Positions 45,171-57,622 of a stretch of 64,000 bases of DNA are shown here, in pieces. This DNA comes from Liolophura sinensis (lineage: Eukaryota > Mollusca > Polyplacophora > Chitonida > Chitonidae), in contig NC_088304.1 in the NCBI RefSeq assembly GCF_032854445.1, positions 8,569,704 to 8,633,703 of the forward strand, in the 5' to 3' direction. How positions within the stretch are numbered: position 1 is the stretch's first letter; each line of letters begins with the position of its first letter. A program made the translations under genes and the position numbers. The notes beneath the pieces are model-generated. The model searched no databases and was not told where the DNA came from. It was given only the letters and a program-made list of their open reading frames with translations.

Positions 45171-46396
45171 ATATAGAGTAAACCCAGAGCAGCGACGACA
45201 GTGTGATAGCTGACAAATGATCACACGTAACCGGTGAAATACGGTCTCTTTGTCAATTTACCTCAGTATAAATAGTAGCAATTTACAATTCCTCCTTGCA
45301 CCATGTCAATCAGAATTAGGTAAAAAAAATATGCAGTGATCTTAATTGGAACTTATGAGACGTCACTGGTCTAGAATTACACAAAATGCTTCGTTGTCAT
45401 CACATTTAACATGCCAATATTTAATTCCATCATACATAGAAATTAAACTTCTGGGATCTTCCATAACACCCAGACGCGGAAGTTAAACAGACGAGGTCAG
45501 TTGTACTGTCACGTGATCATGCATATGGCATATTTAAGCTTTGTGTCTAATCCATGCAGCAAGTCTGGGAAGCGGCGGTTAAGGCTATGACATTGCCCGA
45601 GGGCAAAGACGCCGTAGAGTAAGGTAATTTACCATAACAAGTTGTCAAGCATATAACGTATATATATTCTCACTGTGTTGTCAGTTATTTTAAATTATAG
45701 CCTGCGGACGAAAAGTTTAATAAAGGAGTTTATATTTGACATGGTTATAATGAATAGAGTGAATTATTGTGAAAGTGCACAGCTTACAGGAAATAACCTT
45801 CATCTCTCAGCACAATATAGAAGTGATTACATACAGTATAGAAGATTACAGCATGGGGAGTAAGACCAGGGCAGCGACGAAAGTGTGATATTTGGCAAAT
45901 ATAGTCACAGGTAACTGGTGAAATCCAGCCTCTTCCCACCTTACCTTAGTTAGGGCTGTATTTTAACTGTTCACGTATACTACTAAAAGGTACCATCTTG
46001 TATATGACATGCACGAACTCTCGTATTCCTGCATAACCAGGATTCTGCTGGTGGGCTATGCACCCCCAAAATCTGGTAGCTTTACACTGTTTTAATGTGA
46101 GGGTACGTCAAATGTGATGACAACATAGCATATTGAGTAATTCTAGACCAGTGACGTCTACTAAATTAAGATTAACAAAACGGTATTTTTTCTACATCAT
46201 TCTACTTAATTCATGGTGCTAGAGGGTGTGTAATTTGCTACTATTTATGCATTTACACATAAACAGTTAGAATGAAATCGTAACTGAGGTAAATTGACAA
46301 GAGGCCGTATTTCACTGGATACCTATGACCATTTTCCAGCTATCACACTGTCGTCGCTGCTCGGATTTTCCTCTCTATCTCCTACGTCTTAATTAT
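45171..46396. mobile_element. Possible DR-C transposon with long terminal inverted repeats
   Basis: A minus-oriented DR-C copy (about 45178 to 45430, starting ACCCAGAGCAGCGACGACAG) and a plus-oriented copy (about 46135 to 46385, ending ACACTGTCGTCGCTGCTCGG) face outward at the ends of a 1.2-kb segment. A third partial minus copy lies at 45865 to 45990. No transposase frame is visible. Independent insertions are the alternative. Confidence 0.45.
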
Positions 46397-47297
46397 GTTA
46401 TATATAGTAAACCACTGCCTCCATAGAATGAAAACATGTTGATTTAAAGCCACAGTTGAACATCTAAAGGTGAATTCTGATTGCTCAAAGGTCTGATATT
46501 GACAAGAAAGAGGTTTAACCTTTGAAGGCAGCAAGGACCCGCGAATGATTATTATGGCGCGATGCATTAATTTTGCACTTGTCACTATAACAGTAGTTAC
46601 AAATCTGGAAACCGGCCCTTGGTATTCACATTTGGTTGTGACATTGTTAACCATATTTACATTCCCTACATCATCATCACCAAACTAAAGTCATGTTCGT
46701 TTTCATCGTCCGAAAGGAAACCATACTAAACCTCGAAACAACTGGGAAAATGAGGGTAAATGTATGTATTCAAACATTCTCCTGTGACTCAACAACCCAG
46801 TATAACTTTCATTGATTAAGTCGTGCGATCACGCGAAAAAAAATCTGGGCTATTGTTTCTTGAAGAAATTATAAAATTGACTTACTTTCTCTACTTTCAG
46901 CTCGACAAGGACATCTGTGTAAGAGAACTTTTCTTACATTTGTTGTGAAGTTGTACAGTTTTCAAATTAAACACAATATGGTTAATGGATTGAACAGATT
47001 TCTTGTGTAGTATGTGTTTGTATAGATCACACTTTTACGGTATGCGTCCACGAGACCGCAGGCCACGTGCTCAGTTATTGGAAGCAACGTTCAGGAGAAC
47101 TGCTTTACAAACAAGGTGAAACGTATCTATCATGACGACAAATATTGTAGAGGCACGTTGCCAAAATAATTATACTTTTGACGTAAAGTTACACCGTCTG
47201 AACAAAACGCCTCTAGGGGTCAACCGCTAAACAATACATCCATGTTCCCCAAACCAGTTTCATTGATATAATTAGCATCACAATCTCAATCTCTTAG

Positions 47298-47298
<1 letters not shown>
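46397..47298. other. No recognised feature
   Basis: Unrecognised spacer. A pyrimidine stretch ending in CTTTCAG at about 46901 would serve as a plus-strand acceptor, but no convincing exon follows. Confidence 0.4.
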
Positions 47299-47370
<72 letters not shown>

Positions 47371-47385
47371 TATATATATATATAG
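47299..47385. repeat. (TA)n microsatellite
   Basis: About 85 bases of alternating TA with a single C interruption near 47371. It is immediately left of a SINE-A tail. Confidence 0.95.
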
Positions 47386-47423
47386 CTGTTTTTAACAGAA
47401 GATAGTTAAATGGATGTGAAAGT

Positions 47424-47632
47424 TATTTATTTATTTGATTGGTGTTTCTACACCGTACTCAAGAATATTTCAGTTATACGACGGCTGCCAGCATTATGGT
47501 GGAGGAAACCGGGCACAACCCGGGGCAAACCCACGACCATCCGCAAGTTGCTGGCAGACCTTCCCACGTACAGCCGGAGGAGGAAGCCAGCATGAGCTGG
47601 ATTTGAACTCACAGCGACAGGGATGTGGAACT
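47424..47632 (-). mobile_element. SINE-A, most of the element
   Basis: Tail TTATTTATTTATTTGATTGG, body GTGGAGGAAACCGGGCACAA and GGCAAACCCACGACCATCCG, and head region GGATTTGAACTCACAGCGAC. It is well conserved but ends before the A box. Confidence 0.85.
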
Positions 47633-48114
47633 AGTCAACAATTTCCAGTGATGTTGGAGAGATATGCGTATGTAATAAACAATGTGTCAAATCCAGTAAG
47701 TAGTCCCACAACACTCTTGTGTTTTAAACACTGAGAGCAAAAAATCTTTTTATGTGATACACAATATTTTGCTATAAAGTAAGAAAAAGTACAAATGTTA
47801 ACTTGTTTTGTTTTTATTGTAACTGTTAACCACACGTGTGATATTAAAACTGTACAGAGTATATACTGGCCCTAACTCAGTGTTAAGGGAAAGTAGATCT
47901 ATACCTATACAAAGCACAGCACCAAGCTATGATTTTGCTGTGTTTAAAACAACTGTTAGCGTCATGTGTAACACACGTCATTTCTTGTGCGTCAGAGAAA
48001 ACTTTCGGGTGAGGTCATTGACACTGCATGTGATAATAAGAAAGAAAACGCTGAGAATAGAAGACCATAAAGGGGCATTACAACTAGATAATCGCAATAC
48101 AATTAAAGACGTAC
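47633..48114. other. No recognised feature
   Basis: Unrecognised spacer with a few short frames. Confidence 0.45.
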
Positions 48115-48420
48115 AGTACTGAGGGTAAAACCAGACAGTGTGATTGCGGTGATGTTACTTGCAATTTATTAGACGTCACTGGTCCCAAGATACTCAAGAC
48201 CAATTCCAAAGCAACGCAAAAAAAACCCCAAAGAAATATGTAAGAAAAAAACATATCTATAAGCAATAAATAAAACTGGTAACATGTGAGAGAAAATGAT
48301 TCAGGAAATACATTAAATACTTAGGAATGGCATTCAATTCAAATTTCAATCTGGAATTCGCAATAAGTTCCAGATCGATTAAAAATATAGGTATCTCAGT
48401 AGGGCTTTGAATGTGACTGT
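48115..48420 (-). mobile_element. DR-C, internally deleted copy
   Basis: TAAAACCAGACAGTGTGATT is followed almost directly by TGCAATTTATTAGACGTCAC, so the middle of the standard repeat is missing. The part from about 48210 matches the extended end of the copy at 15095. Confidence 0.6.
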
Positions 48421-49399
48421 TCATAAAATCATGATGATGATGTTATAACCCTGGATAATTATATCATCTATACCACCGGGTTAAGCCAAATTTAACATAG
48501 CTATGATACAGACCACAGGAGATCCTGAAGGTTATGCCCAATTTGGCCAACAAGAGTGTTATGCTCAAGGTACAATTTAAAAAAAAAACTGAAGTGAAGG
48601 CGTCTGATGAAGTGTACTTGAAAAACAATTTTTTGAATCAATAACTTATGACATATAGATTGAAATCATGACATTTTACCCAGAATCAAACAAATGCTAC
48701 TAGGCGATATATGAATACACCATACCCAAGACTTGCTGGTATAATATATCGAACTACGGATAATTTGCAATTTCAAAATTAAAATGATCTCTTCTTCATA
48801 CAGATGGTCTGAGAGGTGACCGTGTTCACGCTTGTACAGATGTAGTGTGGTAAAAGACTTACAGCATGCAGAATAAAACCAGAGAAGCAACGACAGTTAG
48901 ATTTTTGACAAATCTATAATCTAGGCAATTGAATGAAAATGGTATCCAAATGGTGAACCATGTTAGTTTATAATATGTCGATAATCAAAATATGAAACAT
49001 TGCCCCACAGATTCTTGCCATTCTTATGCAATATAAACCTATATTCGTACGTGGAATGAAAGAAAAACTACAACATTCCCTGGTTTTAAGCCTAATGTAT
49101 TGTTGACCGATCCAGTATTGATCCGCCTTAGGTCAGACGGAAGTTCTTTGTCGATACCAGCCCATGAAATGTCAACACAGCCCATGACCATCATTCCTGT
49201 CTAACAACAGGCAAGTAAGGAACTATTTACAGGATAAACTGTAACTGCTTCAGTCAGTGATATCTTAAGGATTCAACGGTTTCCAGGGTTTAAAATGATT
49301 AATTCTTTCAAACTCGTGTTGATAAGCAACATTCTGCACGTCCAATTACAAAGAAATGAAAATCTATGTCGCGGTCTATATAATCACGAACGCCATGTG
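48421..49399. other. One DR-C remnant, otherwise unrecognised
   Basis: AATAAAACCAGAGAAGCAAC then GACAGTTAGATTTTTGACAA (about 48871 to 48915) is the start of a minus-oriented DR-C copy. The remainder shows no supported gene. Confidence 0.5.
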
Positions 49400-49640
49400 G
49401 TGAATAATTTGTGATTCATCAAAAAGCTCCTAATCCGTAATGCACAGTAAACCCTATAATTATGATAAACATACACCTATACAACCCCATAATTTGTGAT
49501 ATCTATACAGCCCATAATTTCTGATGCATATAAAACCCAATAATTACTGATGCACACGTATATTACACCCTATAGTTCACAATGCATTCATCGGCCCGTG
49601 ATGCAGTAACAATTTTCTAATCCCTGATGCATACACAGTC
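49400..49640 (+). repeat. Degenerate tandem repeat, about 33 to 36 bp
   Basis: Words of the form CCCATAATTTGTGATGCATA recur with small changes (CCCATAATTTCTGATGCATA, CCCAATAATTACTGATGCAC). Confidence 0.6.
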
Positions 49641-50274
49641 ACAGAGTGGTTGGCCAGTACTGAGGGATATACATTGCAACTGCGGCACAGAATCTAACAG
49701 AAACATCTGTGGGACATAATATCTAAGGAATCAATGCTCATATCTGAATGTTTTGCTGACATATAATATTATCCCAGTGATTCTGTCCAAACATTTCCCG
49801 TGAAGTAATAGACATGGTGTAATCATTTTTCAAATAACTCATTTGGTTAATGTAAACTCCTTCAAATATGGCTATTGGCTAAATGTGTGTGTAGACAGTT
49901 AATCACTTACTGACATGAATGAGTTCAACAGTATTACAGCAGGTTTATCGGTTGATTGGGCATATGGGTAAAGCCAGATGTGGAAACACCGATGCAAATA
50001 GGGCCAAGTACACATGACATGGTAAAAACGTAAATAAAAAGAAACTATGCCATACCGAGAGTCGTGCCCGAGAAAGGAAGGAAATAATGCATAGCAATGT
50101 TCAGCAGAATCACAGTGGGTTATATGATATTTTTACTTTAGCCAGAGTGAAGTACGTATCACAATGACGTCAGAATACGTCATATCTGGCACTGTGAAAG
50201 TATTTCTTGGGAGCATGACGATTTATGCCGGAAGTCAATGAGCTTAATCTAAACAAATATAATAAAAGAATTAG
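49641..50274. other. No recognised feature
   Basis: Unrecognised spacer. Confidence 0.45.
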
Positions 50275-50345
50275 AGAGTAAAACCAGAGCCAAGACGAGA
50301 GTGTGAGAATTATCAAATGGTTAGGTAACAGGAGAAACGCGACTA
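50275..50345 (-). mobile_element. DR-C fragment
   Basis: AGAGTAAAACCAGAGCCAAG then ACGAGAGTGTGAGAATTATC is the start of a minus-oriented copy, lost after about 70 bases. Confidence 0.55.
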
Positions 50346-50964
50346 CTCCAACAGGGCATTTCACTTTTCGGCCATGCTGGAGCAGTGTGGAAAAAAGTTC
50401 TTCTCCAGAACCGCTGATCCGATTGCAATGAAAATTGATATGCATGTAGCAGACTACTGGAGGTATAAGGATTGAAAATTTTATGCAAATCGGTCGAGGA
50501 ATGTAGAAGCTCGCTGTTGGTCGTTTTAGTCATGCGATGACCTGTGGATGAATTTTGAAAATAACAGGATAGCAGTTAGTTTGGCCTGCTTAATACAACT
50601 GTGGTTTTGGTTTTTCCCTACGATGTATAGTTTTTCTTTAAATTGCAATTATAGCTCATTTCAGTATCCTTTTTCAAACGTCACGTGATCGGACACCGTA
50701 ATAGCTATGAAGCTGAAAATTGGTCAGTAGATAGATCAACCACAGATCTTCATTTCTGACTGATGTAGGACAGCACAGCTACAACTGATAGGTTTACCAC
50801 TGAAATGCGTTTCAAAATTTGCTATTTCTATTCATAGTCCGCTTGTAAAATTGCAATATCTCCAAAAGCGGTAAAGGTAGAACAAAAACGAACTTGGCAT
50901 TTCTAATAGCCAACATATGAAGTTACTTTTCACGTTTTATACTGTTTAGCAAGTAACGTGATTT

Positions 50965-52240
50965 AGCCGCCATTTTGAATTTTATTGATCAGCTTAAACC
51001 ATCTTTTCCGTAAATCGGCTAATGATCTTAGGATGAAATTTCACTTGCAAGTTTTAGGTGAATCGTCGATCCTATATTGTACAAAAACTCTTTGTTTGGT
51101 ATGACAGTTGTGCTGTAAGTGCTTTAACTGACCAGTGAAATGAGATTAAAAGTATGTCAAGTTTAAAAACTGCTCAAAATAATTACACTGTCTAGTACCG
51201 TTTGACGTTCGGATTACAAATCTGTAAGAATTATTTATGTACTTGGTATAGTTTTCGGTTATGACCAAAAACATAAAAAATATGAAGTATAACGTAAAAC
51301 CCCAGCATACGTACACACAAACGTTGACAAGACCTCCCACTTAAATAACACGGAAGCTTCGTGCTAGACTGCATGTAACTCCTTCACTGTAGAGCGCTGG
51401 CTACAGGGCGTGTATTTTAATTCTAATTTTAAGAGCAATATTTTTTTTCTTTTCAGTGTCTTTCAGCATCGTCCCAATGACCATCAATCCTAGCAGCCAC
51501 CGGTTCAAATCCAGGTGACTCCAGCCAATCTTTGTTTCCTTGTTTTCTTCAATTACCATAAAATTATTAGGCACCAAACTACCAGTCCTAGCAGCCTGAG
51601 GTTCATATCCAATCTACTTCTCATCATTCTTACCAAATTCATTTAGGATTTAGATGTGGACACTATGGTTCGTTTGTGGAAGATTGTGATTCTGGGTATT
51701 GCTGAAATAGTTTTGTTCTCGTTGAAAATACGAGATGTGGTTTTCACAAGGTACATGCAATTCACTCGTTCGGAAAGTTTATTGCCTAATATGGATTACG
51801 TGTAGTTTTTGGCTCGTATTAGACAAACGTGGGGTCTTTCAGAAGAACATATACCTAACAGATTTAGCGGCTGTTTTGAAGTTTTATTGATAAAAATCTT
51901 CTCCAAAACGGCTGAACCAATCGAATAAGCTTTTCGTTAACAGTTTTAGGTGGATCCCCCAGCCCAGGTAGTGAAATGCTAACGAACTTGACTAATGAAC
52001 TTGACTCAAAAGCAGGTCAGTTTTTAAAGCTGCTGTAAAATCATTAAAGAAACACACGCTCTGGTGCACTTTGATGTCACGACACCAAATCTGCAAGAAT
52101 TATATTTGTACTTTGTGTTGTTTTTATCTTATGACCAATAAACCAACAAAAATTTGACAAAACCGCCCTGTGTAAATAACACGGGAGCTCCATGCTGGAC
52201 TACATGAAACCACTGACTGCAGTTTACAGTGGGAACGGGC
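50965..52240 (+). repeat. Two diverged direct copies of a block of about 400 bp
   Basis: 50965 to about 51420 and about 51870 to 52240 share words in the same order: TTTTATTGAT, AGTTTTAGGTG, CAAATCTG(T/C)AAGAATTAT, GACCAA(A/T)AA, TTAAATAACACGGAAGCTTC against GTAAATAACACGGGAGCTCC, and GCTAGACTGCATG against GCTGGACTACATG. It has no maintained reading frame and may be a decayed transposon or an old tandem duplication. Confidence 0.65.
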
Positions 52241-52534
52241 ATCAGTTCTGCAACAATGTGTTCTTTCTGTCTTTTGTCCTCGGTCAGCAGCTGAACATCA
52301 AAGCCCACTAATCTCTATGCTAGTCTTCAGTACTTGGCCAATGATGGCTGGCAGTCTAGGCTTCAGTTCCAGTACATTCCTTTCCAATTTTTTTTCGTGC
52401 CTTTTGACTGGTTAAATCACGTCTATAACTTGACTGTAGGCTGTTTTCTTCGTCACGTGTCTCAAATTTATAGGCAAATTGTTTATGTAATTAAAAATAT
52501 TGACTATTACAAGAAGACTACAGCACTTAAATTA
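52241..52534. other. No recognised feature
   Basis: Spacer following the duplicated block; a 69-codon plus frame is unsupported. Confidence 0.4.
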
Positions 52535-52660
52535 AAACCATAGCAGGAACAGTTTGACAGCTAGCAAATTGTCCCACGTAGCCGGACAAATCCCGTCTCC
52601 TGTCAGTTCATGTGCGACAGGGGCATTTATTTAACTGTTCATGTAAATGATTAAATATCA
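52535..52660 (-). mobile_element. DR-C, 5' half
   Basis: CATAGCAGGAACAGTTTGAC then AGCTAGCAAATTGTCCCACG and TTAACTGTTCATGTAAATGA follow the DR-C order but are diverged. Confidence 0.6.
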
Positions 52661-54299
52661 ATAACCATTGTTCACTTGGGAAGAATATGCCCTGCTGTTG
52701 GACATCCCCTATTTGTTTACACTGCAAGTAAAAGTCCTCACAGGGGAACTGAACAAACATATGTACTAATGTAGACGATTTCAATTTACGTCATAAGACA
52801 TTATTAGTGAAAGGTCTAAGTGAAATCTTTACTGTCAAGCGCCTCTATTCACGTCTTCAGTCATGAATAAACTACTTATAAACTATATCGTTTACTAAGA
52901 TCTGTGGCGCTCTGATTTGTAAGTATTATGTATCTAATTCCGTTTAACCCGGAACTAGTGGATATATAAGCAGATGGTAGTTTTAGCATAACCGCTATGG
53001 TTACATGAACAGCTGTAATAAAAGCGTCACTGAGATACTTTTGCACTTTTTCTTACCTTATGTCAGGATGCTATGTATAATACAAATATGGACCTTCCGC
53101 TTAACCAGGTTAAGCCATAATCATTCATTCATTCCGCTTAACCAGGGTCTAGGGGATGGTATATTCATCGTGTTGAATTAGATCGCCACGTTGGATATAC
53201 GAACAGTTGTAATCAAGGCGCAATTGAGATACATATTTTGTTATCGACAATTGATATTCTAGCATGGTGCACTATTTGAATACTAATTTCACTCAGTCGT
53301 CTGGAATATACCTTGTGTCTTTTTTATATCATTGAAAACTGCTTCTCTTTGCATCATTCCCTCCTATTTCGTACTTTATATACTTTGTTAGTTCTTTGGT
53401 GGTTTGTGTTATACGTCTTTTGGGAATTAACCTTGCGATTATCGGTCGTGAACGTCATTATTGCTTCATATGCGTATCTCTATTTCGACGCATAGACTCA
53501 TAACAGAGCATACACGTATAAACCATTTTAAGAGTCAAGGTGAAGTAGAGGCCGTCTTGCTCTGAAGAAAAACTCTTGTCAACAACATGCGATTGACCAA
53601 GGTGAACAACACATTTAACACCTTCCACATATTCGATCATGCAGGTAAAGCACTGATTACCATGCAATAGCCATTGTACTGCATACCACGTGTCTATGGG
53701 AACAGCAAAATTACCGTTTGGAATGTGAATCAACGGTTCACTTTTCAGTTTACAATATTTTTAGTTTCAATAACGTGTGACACACTTGAATTAAACCATG
53801 ATTTTTTGTCAAAGTGAGAACTTGGGGTATTTGTGTAAAACATAAAATATAAATTTTTGACTCTGTTAATATTCTGCAATACTGAGAATTCCCTCCTGAA
53901 AATGCAAATGCTTTCGGAAATCTAACATATTTGTGAAGTCTGTTTGACATAAGTGTTAGCTGGTCATTTTGGGGTAACCAGCTAAGAAAATAAAACTTTC
54001 CTTAATTTCCCTAAATATATATGCATTTGTATGGCTTTCCTCACAAATTAATAATGAAGGCTACACCGCAACGAAACTCTGACAAATCCTGATCATCATT
54101 AGTCCATTAAAGGCTGGACTTAGTAGGAATCAAGTCGTATAAACTTTTTAATGGAGATAATAAATAAATGTTGTTTACTTTAAAGGATTTATGGCATACG
54201 TCCGATAGCAGGCTGAGTGGAAGTAGTTGTAAGAGGCCATAAAAGTACACTTTCTGTAGTGATTTAGAATGATTAGCCAGGACATGAACATACAAGGTC
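52661..54299. other. No recognised gene; small tail-like duplication
   Basis: TTCCGCTTAACCAGG occurs twice within about 45 bases (about 53094 and 53138), with TTAAGCCATAATCATTCATT between, a repeat-tail word also seen at 57985. A 91-codon Cys-containing minus frame (53733 to 53458) was considered and not called. Confidence 0.4.
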
Positions 54300-55110
54300 G
54301 ATAATCTGCGAAAGGTAACTATATCTGGCCTATTCTAAAACAATAGCAAACATTCGTTCGGATTTGCGCTGATTATTGTTTTGCCAAAACCTACCGGTAT
54401 AAAGTATGAAAGCTACGGTGTAATGGATATATAAATTGCTACTTTTTATGCATTTGCGTGAACAGTTAAAGTAACACCCCTACTGTGGTAAATTGTTAAG
54501 AGGCTGTATTTCACCTGTTATGTGTGACCATTTGCCAGCTATTACACTGTCGTCGCTGCTCTGGTATTACTCTTTACGTCTTTACTCTTTTACGTCTTTA
54601 TTTACATTAACAAATTGCCACGTACACTGTCGCCTCTTCTCTGCATGGTCTTTCTCGCTGAGGTGTATTCGTTTATCTTGGCACAAGATCAGGCATCCAG
54701 TGCGTAAAGCATAACAACTTAAGTGGATAACTCACTCCATGTTTTGTTAAACCCTGGTGGGTTTTCAGTGTGTTATCGACAGGTTCACCATAAGTAGGGT
54801 TGCTCGTCTTATACATTTATAAAAATAATAGTTTATTAGATGTGACGACACCAAAGCATTTTGTAAGATCAGTGATGTGTGATAAATTTATTTTAACATC
54901 GCTGCGTTTTTACCTAATTCATAGACTATACCGGAGATTTTGGGCAAAAATACGAGCTTTATTACCGATTTGGAACGGTAACACTTGAACAAACAAGGTC
55001 GATTTGGGCTATTCCAAAATAATAGGAAAGATTCGTTCGGATTGGCGTTGATTGATGTTTGGCCAAAAATCTTCAGCAGTTATGCTTTAGCCATGGTGTA
55101 ATGGACATAT
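54300..55110 (+). repeat. Pair of direct copies leading into DR-C
   Basis: About 54325 to 54445 and about 55008 to 55130 match (ACATTCGTTCGGATTTGCGC against AGATTCGTTCGGATTGGCGT, then GTGTAATGGA(T/C)ATATAAATTG). In the first copy the match runs into a DR-C end (54430 to 54580, GTGTGACCATTTGCCAGCTA, ACACTGTCGTCGCTGCTCTG). The second stops after CTACTATTTAAGCG. The left part may therefore be more DR-C interior. Confidence 0.6.
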
Positions 55111-55229
55111 AAATTGCTACTATTTAAGCGTTTGCGTAAAAAATAAGAAACTGGAACTGCATGTAGTTTTACGGCACCTACGTTTTTCTGCGTTTACTTA
55201 ACAACAAATTTGTTTTCTGAACATGACAA

Positions 55230-55470
55230 TGTAACAGTTGTTAGTCAGAAACCGACATTCGTGTACCAGCATTAAACTAAAATGAACTTTCCGGGTCAAT
55301 AATCGCAAGCCGGACCAAATACCAAAACGACATTTAATACAAACCACCAAAGAATGAAGAAAGTACATATACTACGAAAGTAGGACGCAATCATAAAAAG
55401 AGAAGCAGTCAGCCGTTTCAGTGAGGATGGAAAGAGGCAAGGTATTCTCTAGGCGACTGATTGAAATCAG
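55230..55470 (+). repeat. Dispersed repeat DR-D, longest copy
   Basis: Contains AAACCACCAAAGAATGAAGA, TAGGACGCAATCATAAAAAG and AGAAGCAGTCAGCCGTTTCA; partial matches lie at 13255 and 28870. Confidence 0.55.
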
Positions 55471-56569
55471 TATCCAAATCGTGTAGTATGCTAGTATACA
55501 AGTTGGTCTAATGATCCATACAGCCACATAACGGCTACCTGCTTGACATCATTGCTGAGTTTGTGAAAGTATATTTCTTTCACCCACTCTCATATAACAA
55601 GAGATACAACAGTATCACGCTAACCATTATTATCTTAGAGCTTGTCATATTTAATGAATACAAAGCAGCAAGTGACAACTGAGTTATATAAGTAAGCTAT
55701 TATGTGAATTAGTACATTACGCACCGCACAAAAATCAAGAGAACTGTTATGATATATGTTCTTATGGGCTGAAAGTTAGACCCTATGTAGATCTTGACTG
55801 CCATTGTTTCATGAACTGCGCTGTAGCCGTTTTTGCTGCACACGTGTAAACAAAAAATCGGGAAATAAAAATGAAAGCTGCTTAATTGCCCACAGCGATA
55901 CCGGGGAAAAGTTTAAAAGCCCGACTGCAACAGCTGTTAATAGCTTTATATATAAACATAAGCGTCAAGTCCGACATTCAGAAAGTGTACAAAATGTTCA
56001 TTTCACATAAAGAATATTCAAATATTTGCTATCAGGACGTTTAAATATATACACGTAGGTGTTTCATGCGTAGACATGGCGTCAGTTGGCCAAGAAGTAA
56101 GGCTCCTGTGAAACGCATTTCTTATGCATTGAAGCGTGAAAGGGTAAATAGCCCGTTTACAGGCTGAAATCTGCCGTCATGTACACCTTCTATTTAAACA
56201 TTGTAGCTGTTTAAATCGATGTAACGTGCCCATACATATACCAAGTATTTTATTATGTCAAGTAGCAAAATGGTTACATGTGAGTAAAAGGAAGAGCAGT
56301 GGTTAGTCAAGCTGCCAACGAGTTTTCAGCCATGACAACAATGGTTTGCGGTCACGTGGCCTTAAAAATGAAAAAAACACCACATTTTGAGCTATTAATT
56401 CCAATTTATAGGAACCTATACATAATAAACTGTAAGCAGAATCGCTCGTCAGCAAGCCACACAATATCTAATTGTATATTTGTAACATTAACATTTTTAA
56501 TCATCAAAGCAAGAATAATAAGCTTCCAGTTTTCAGCTTGGGAGCCTAAGAGAAGCCCAACGCAGGAAA
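55471..56569. other. No recognised gene
   Basis: Unrecognised AT-rich sequence. A frame at 56299 to 56736 runs partly into DR-C and is not supported. Confidence 0.45.
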
Positions 56570-56965
56570 ACGGACTGGTGGCCAGATTTCGGCGGATTTC
56601 ACCGGTTACGAATGATCATTTGTCAACTAAAGCAATCTCGCCGCTGCTATGGTTTTACTTTCTACACTGTATGATAAAATTAAGACGTTTAGCATATAGA
56701 GAAAACCCAGAGCAGCGACGACAGCCTAATAGCTGACAATTGGTCACACGTAACCGGTGAAATACAGCCTCTCGTCAGTTTATGTCAATTTGGGTTTTAT
56801 TCTAACTGTTTATGTAAATTAGATACATAGTAGCAAATTACAAACCTGTTAGCACCATGGCTTAATAAGAATTAGGTACACCAAATGCAGTCTTGTTAAT
56901 TGCAATTTATGAGATGTCACGTGTCGAGGATTACTCAGAATTCTGTGTTATCATCATCACTTTTA
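56570..56965. mobile_element. DR-C pair in inverted orientation
   Basis: A plus-oriented end fragment (about 56575 to 56670, TTTCACCGGTTACGAATGAT) is followed about 30 bases later by a nearly complete minus-oriented copy (56698 to 56960, AACCCAGAGCAGCGACGACA, TTACGAGATGTCACG-like end). The two outer ends face each other, which is the reverse of the arrangement at 45171. Confidence 0.6.
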
Positions 56966-57288
56966 ACATCCCATTTAACAGGTAGTCTTTCGGAAAGTAC
57001 TTTAGTATTTACAGTTCATCTCCGCCCATGGCAGTACGGCATACTAAACCTTTGCAGTCTATATACTTGTTTTAAACGATGTATTGTTCTGGGTGGGATA
57101 TTCCGGGGTCGACAGCCTTCTCACAAATCACGTAAGGAAAACGAATGTGGCCATTCGCGTGCCAAGCGTTTAAATACGTCCATCAGCCAGACACGATATC
57201 GGCACTGTATCGTGGTGCCCAAATTTAATTGGTACTAACGTGTGTATAGATTTAGAGGAAGTAAATTAAGATATGAACCTTTCTACAA
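56966..57288. other. No recognised feature
   Basis: Unrecognised spacer. Confidence 0.4.
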
Positions 57289-57622
57289 TGGTGGCCTAAT
57301 GATTAGAGCGTCCGCCTCCAAGTCGGGAGACCCGAGATCAAATCCGGGTCTGATCATGCCAAAGAAAATGGTACTTGTTGCTGTCTCGCTTGGCGTTCAG
57401 CACTGAGAGGTTAGAGCGAGGGAACAAGATTGGTTGACCCTGTGTTAATATGGTGTGAATGGGTGAGGTGTCATGCCTGGTGTCATCGGCGTGATTCAAT
57501 CTGTGGCTTCACTTGGGGGGCATGAACTCAGCCAGCTTACAGAAAACACGGAATATGGACACACACCTGATGTCTCCTCATCGTTATACCACTGAAAAAT
57601 TGTTAAGTATACGACGTCAAAC
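57289..57622 (+). mobile_element. SINE-B2, full-length reference copy
   Basis: The head has an A-box-like TGGCCTAATGATTAGAGCGT and a B-box-like GAGATCAAATCCGGGTC with correct tRNA spacing. The body contains CTTGGCGTTCAGCACTGAGA, and the tail ends AAAAATTGTTAAGTATACGA then CGTCAAACC. The tail is shared in form with SINE-B1, so B1 and B2 look like one tail joined to two tRNA heads or to diverged versions of one head. Confidence 0.8.

Noticed and set aside
53458-53733. 91-codon minus-strand frame with several Cys and His
   Set aside because: Spacing of Cys and His does not fit a known zinc-binding pattern I can name, and no splice sites or neighbours support it.
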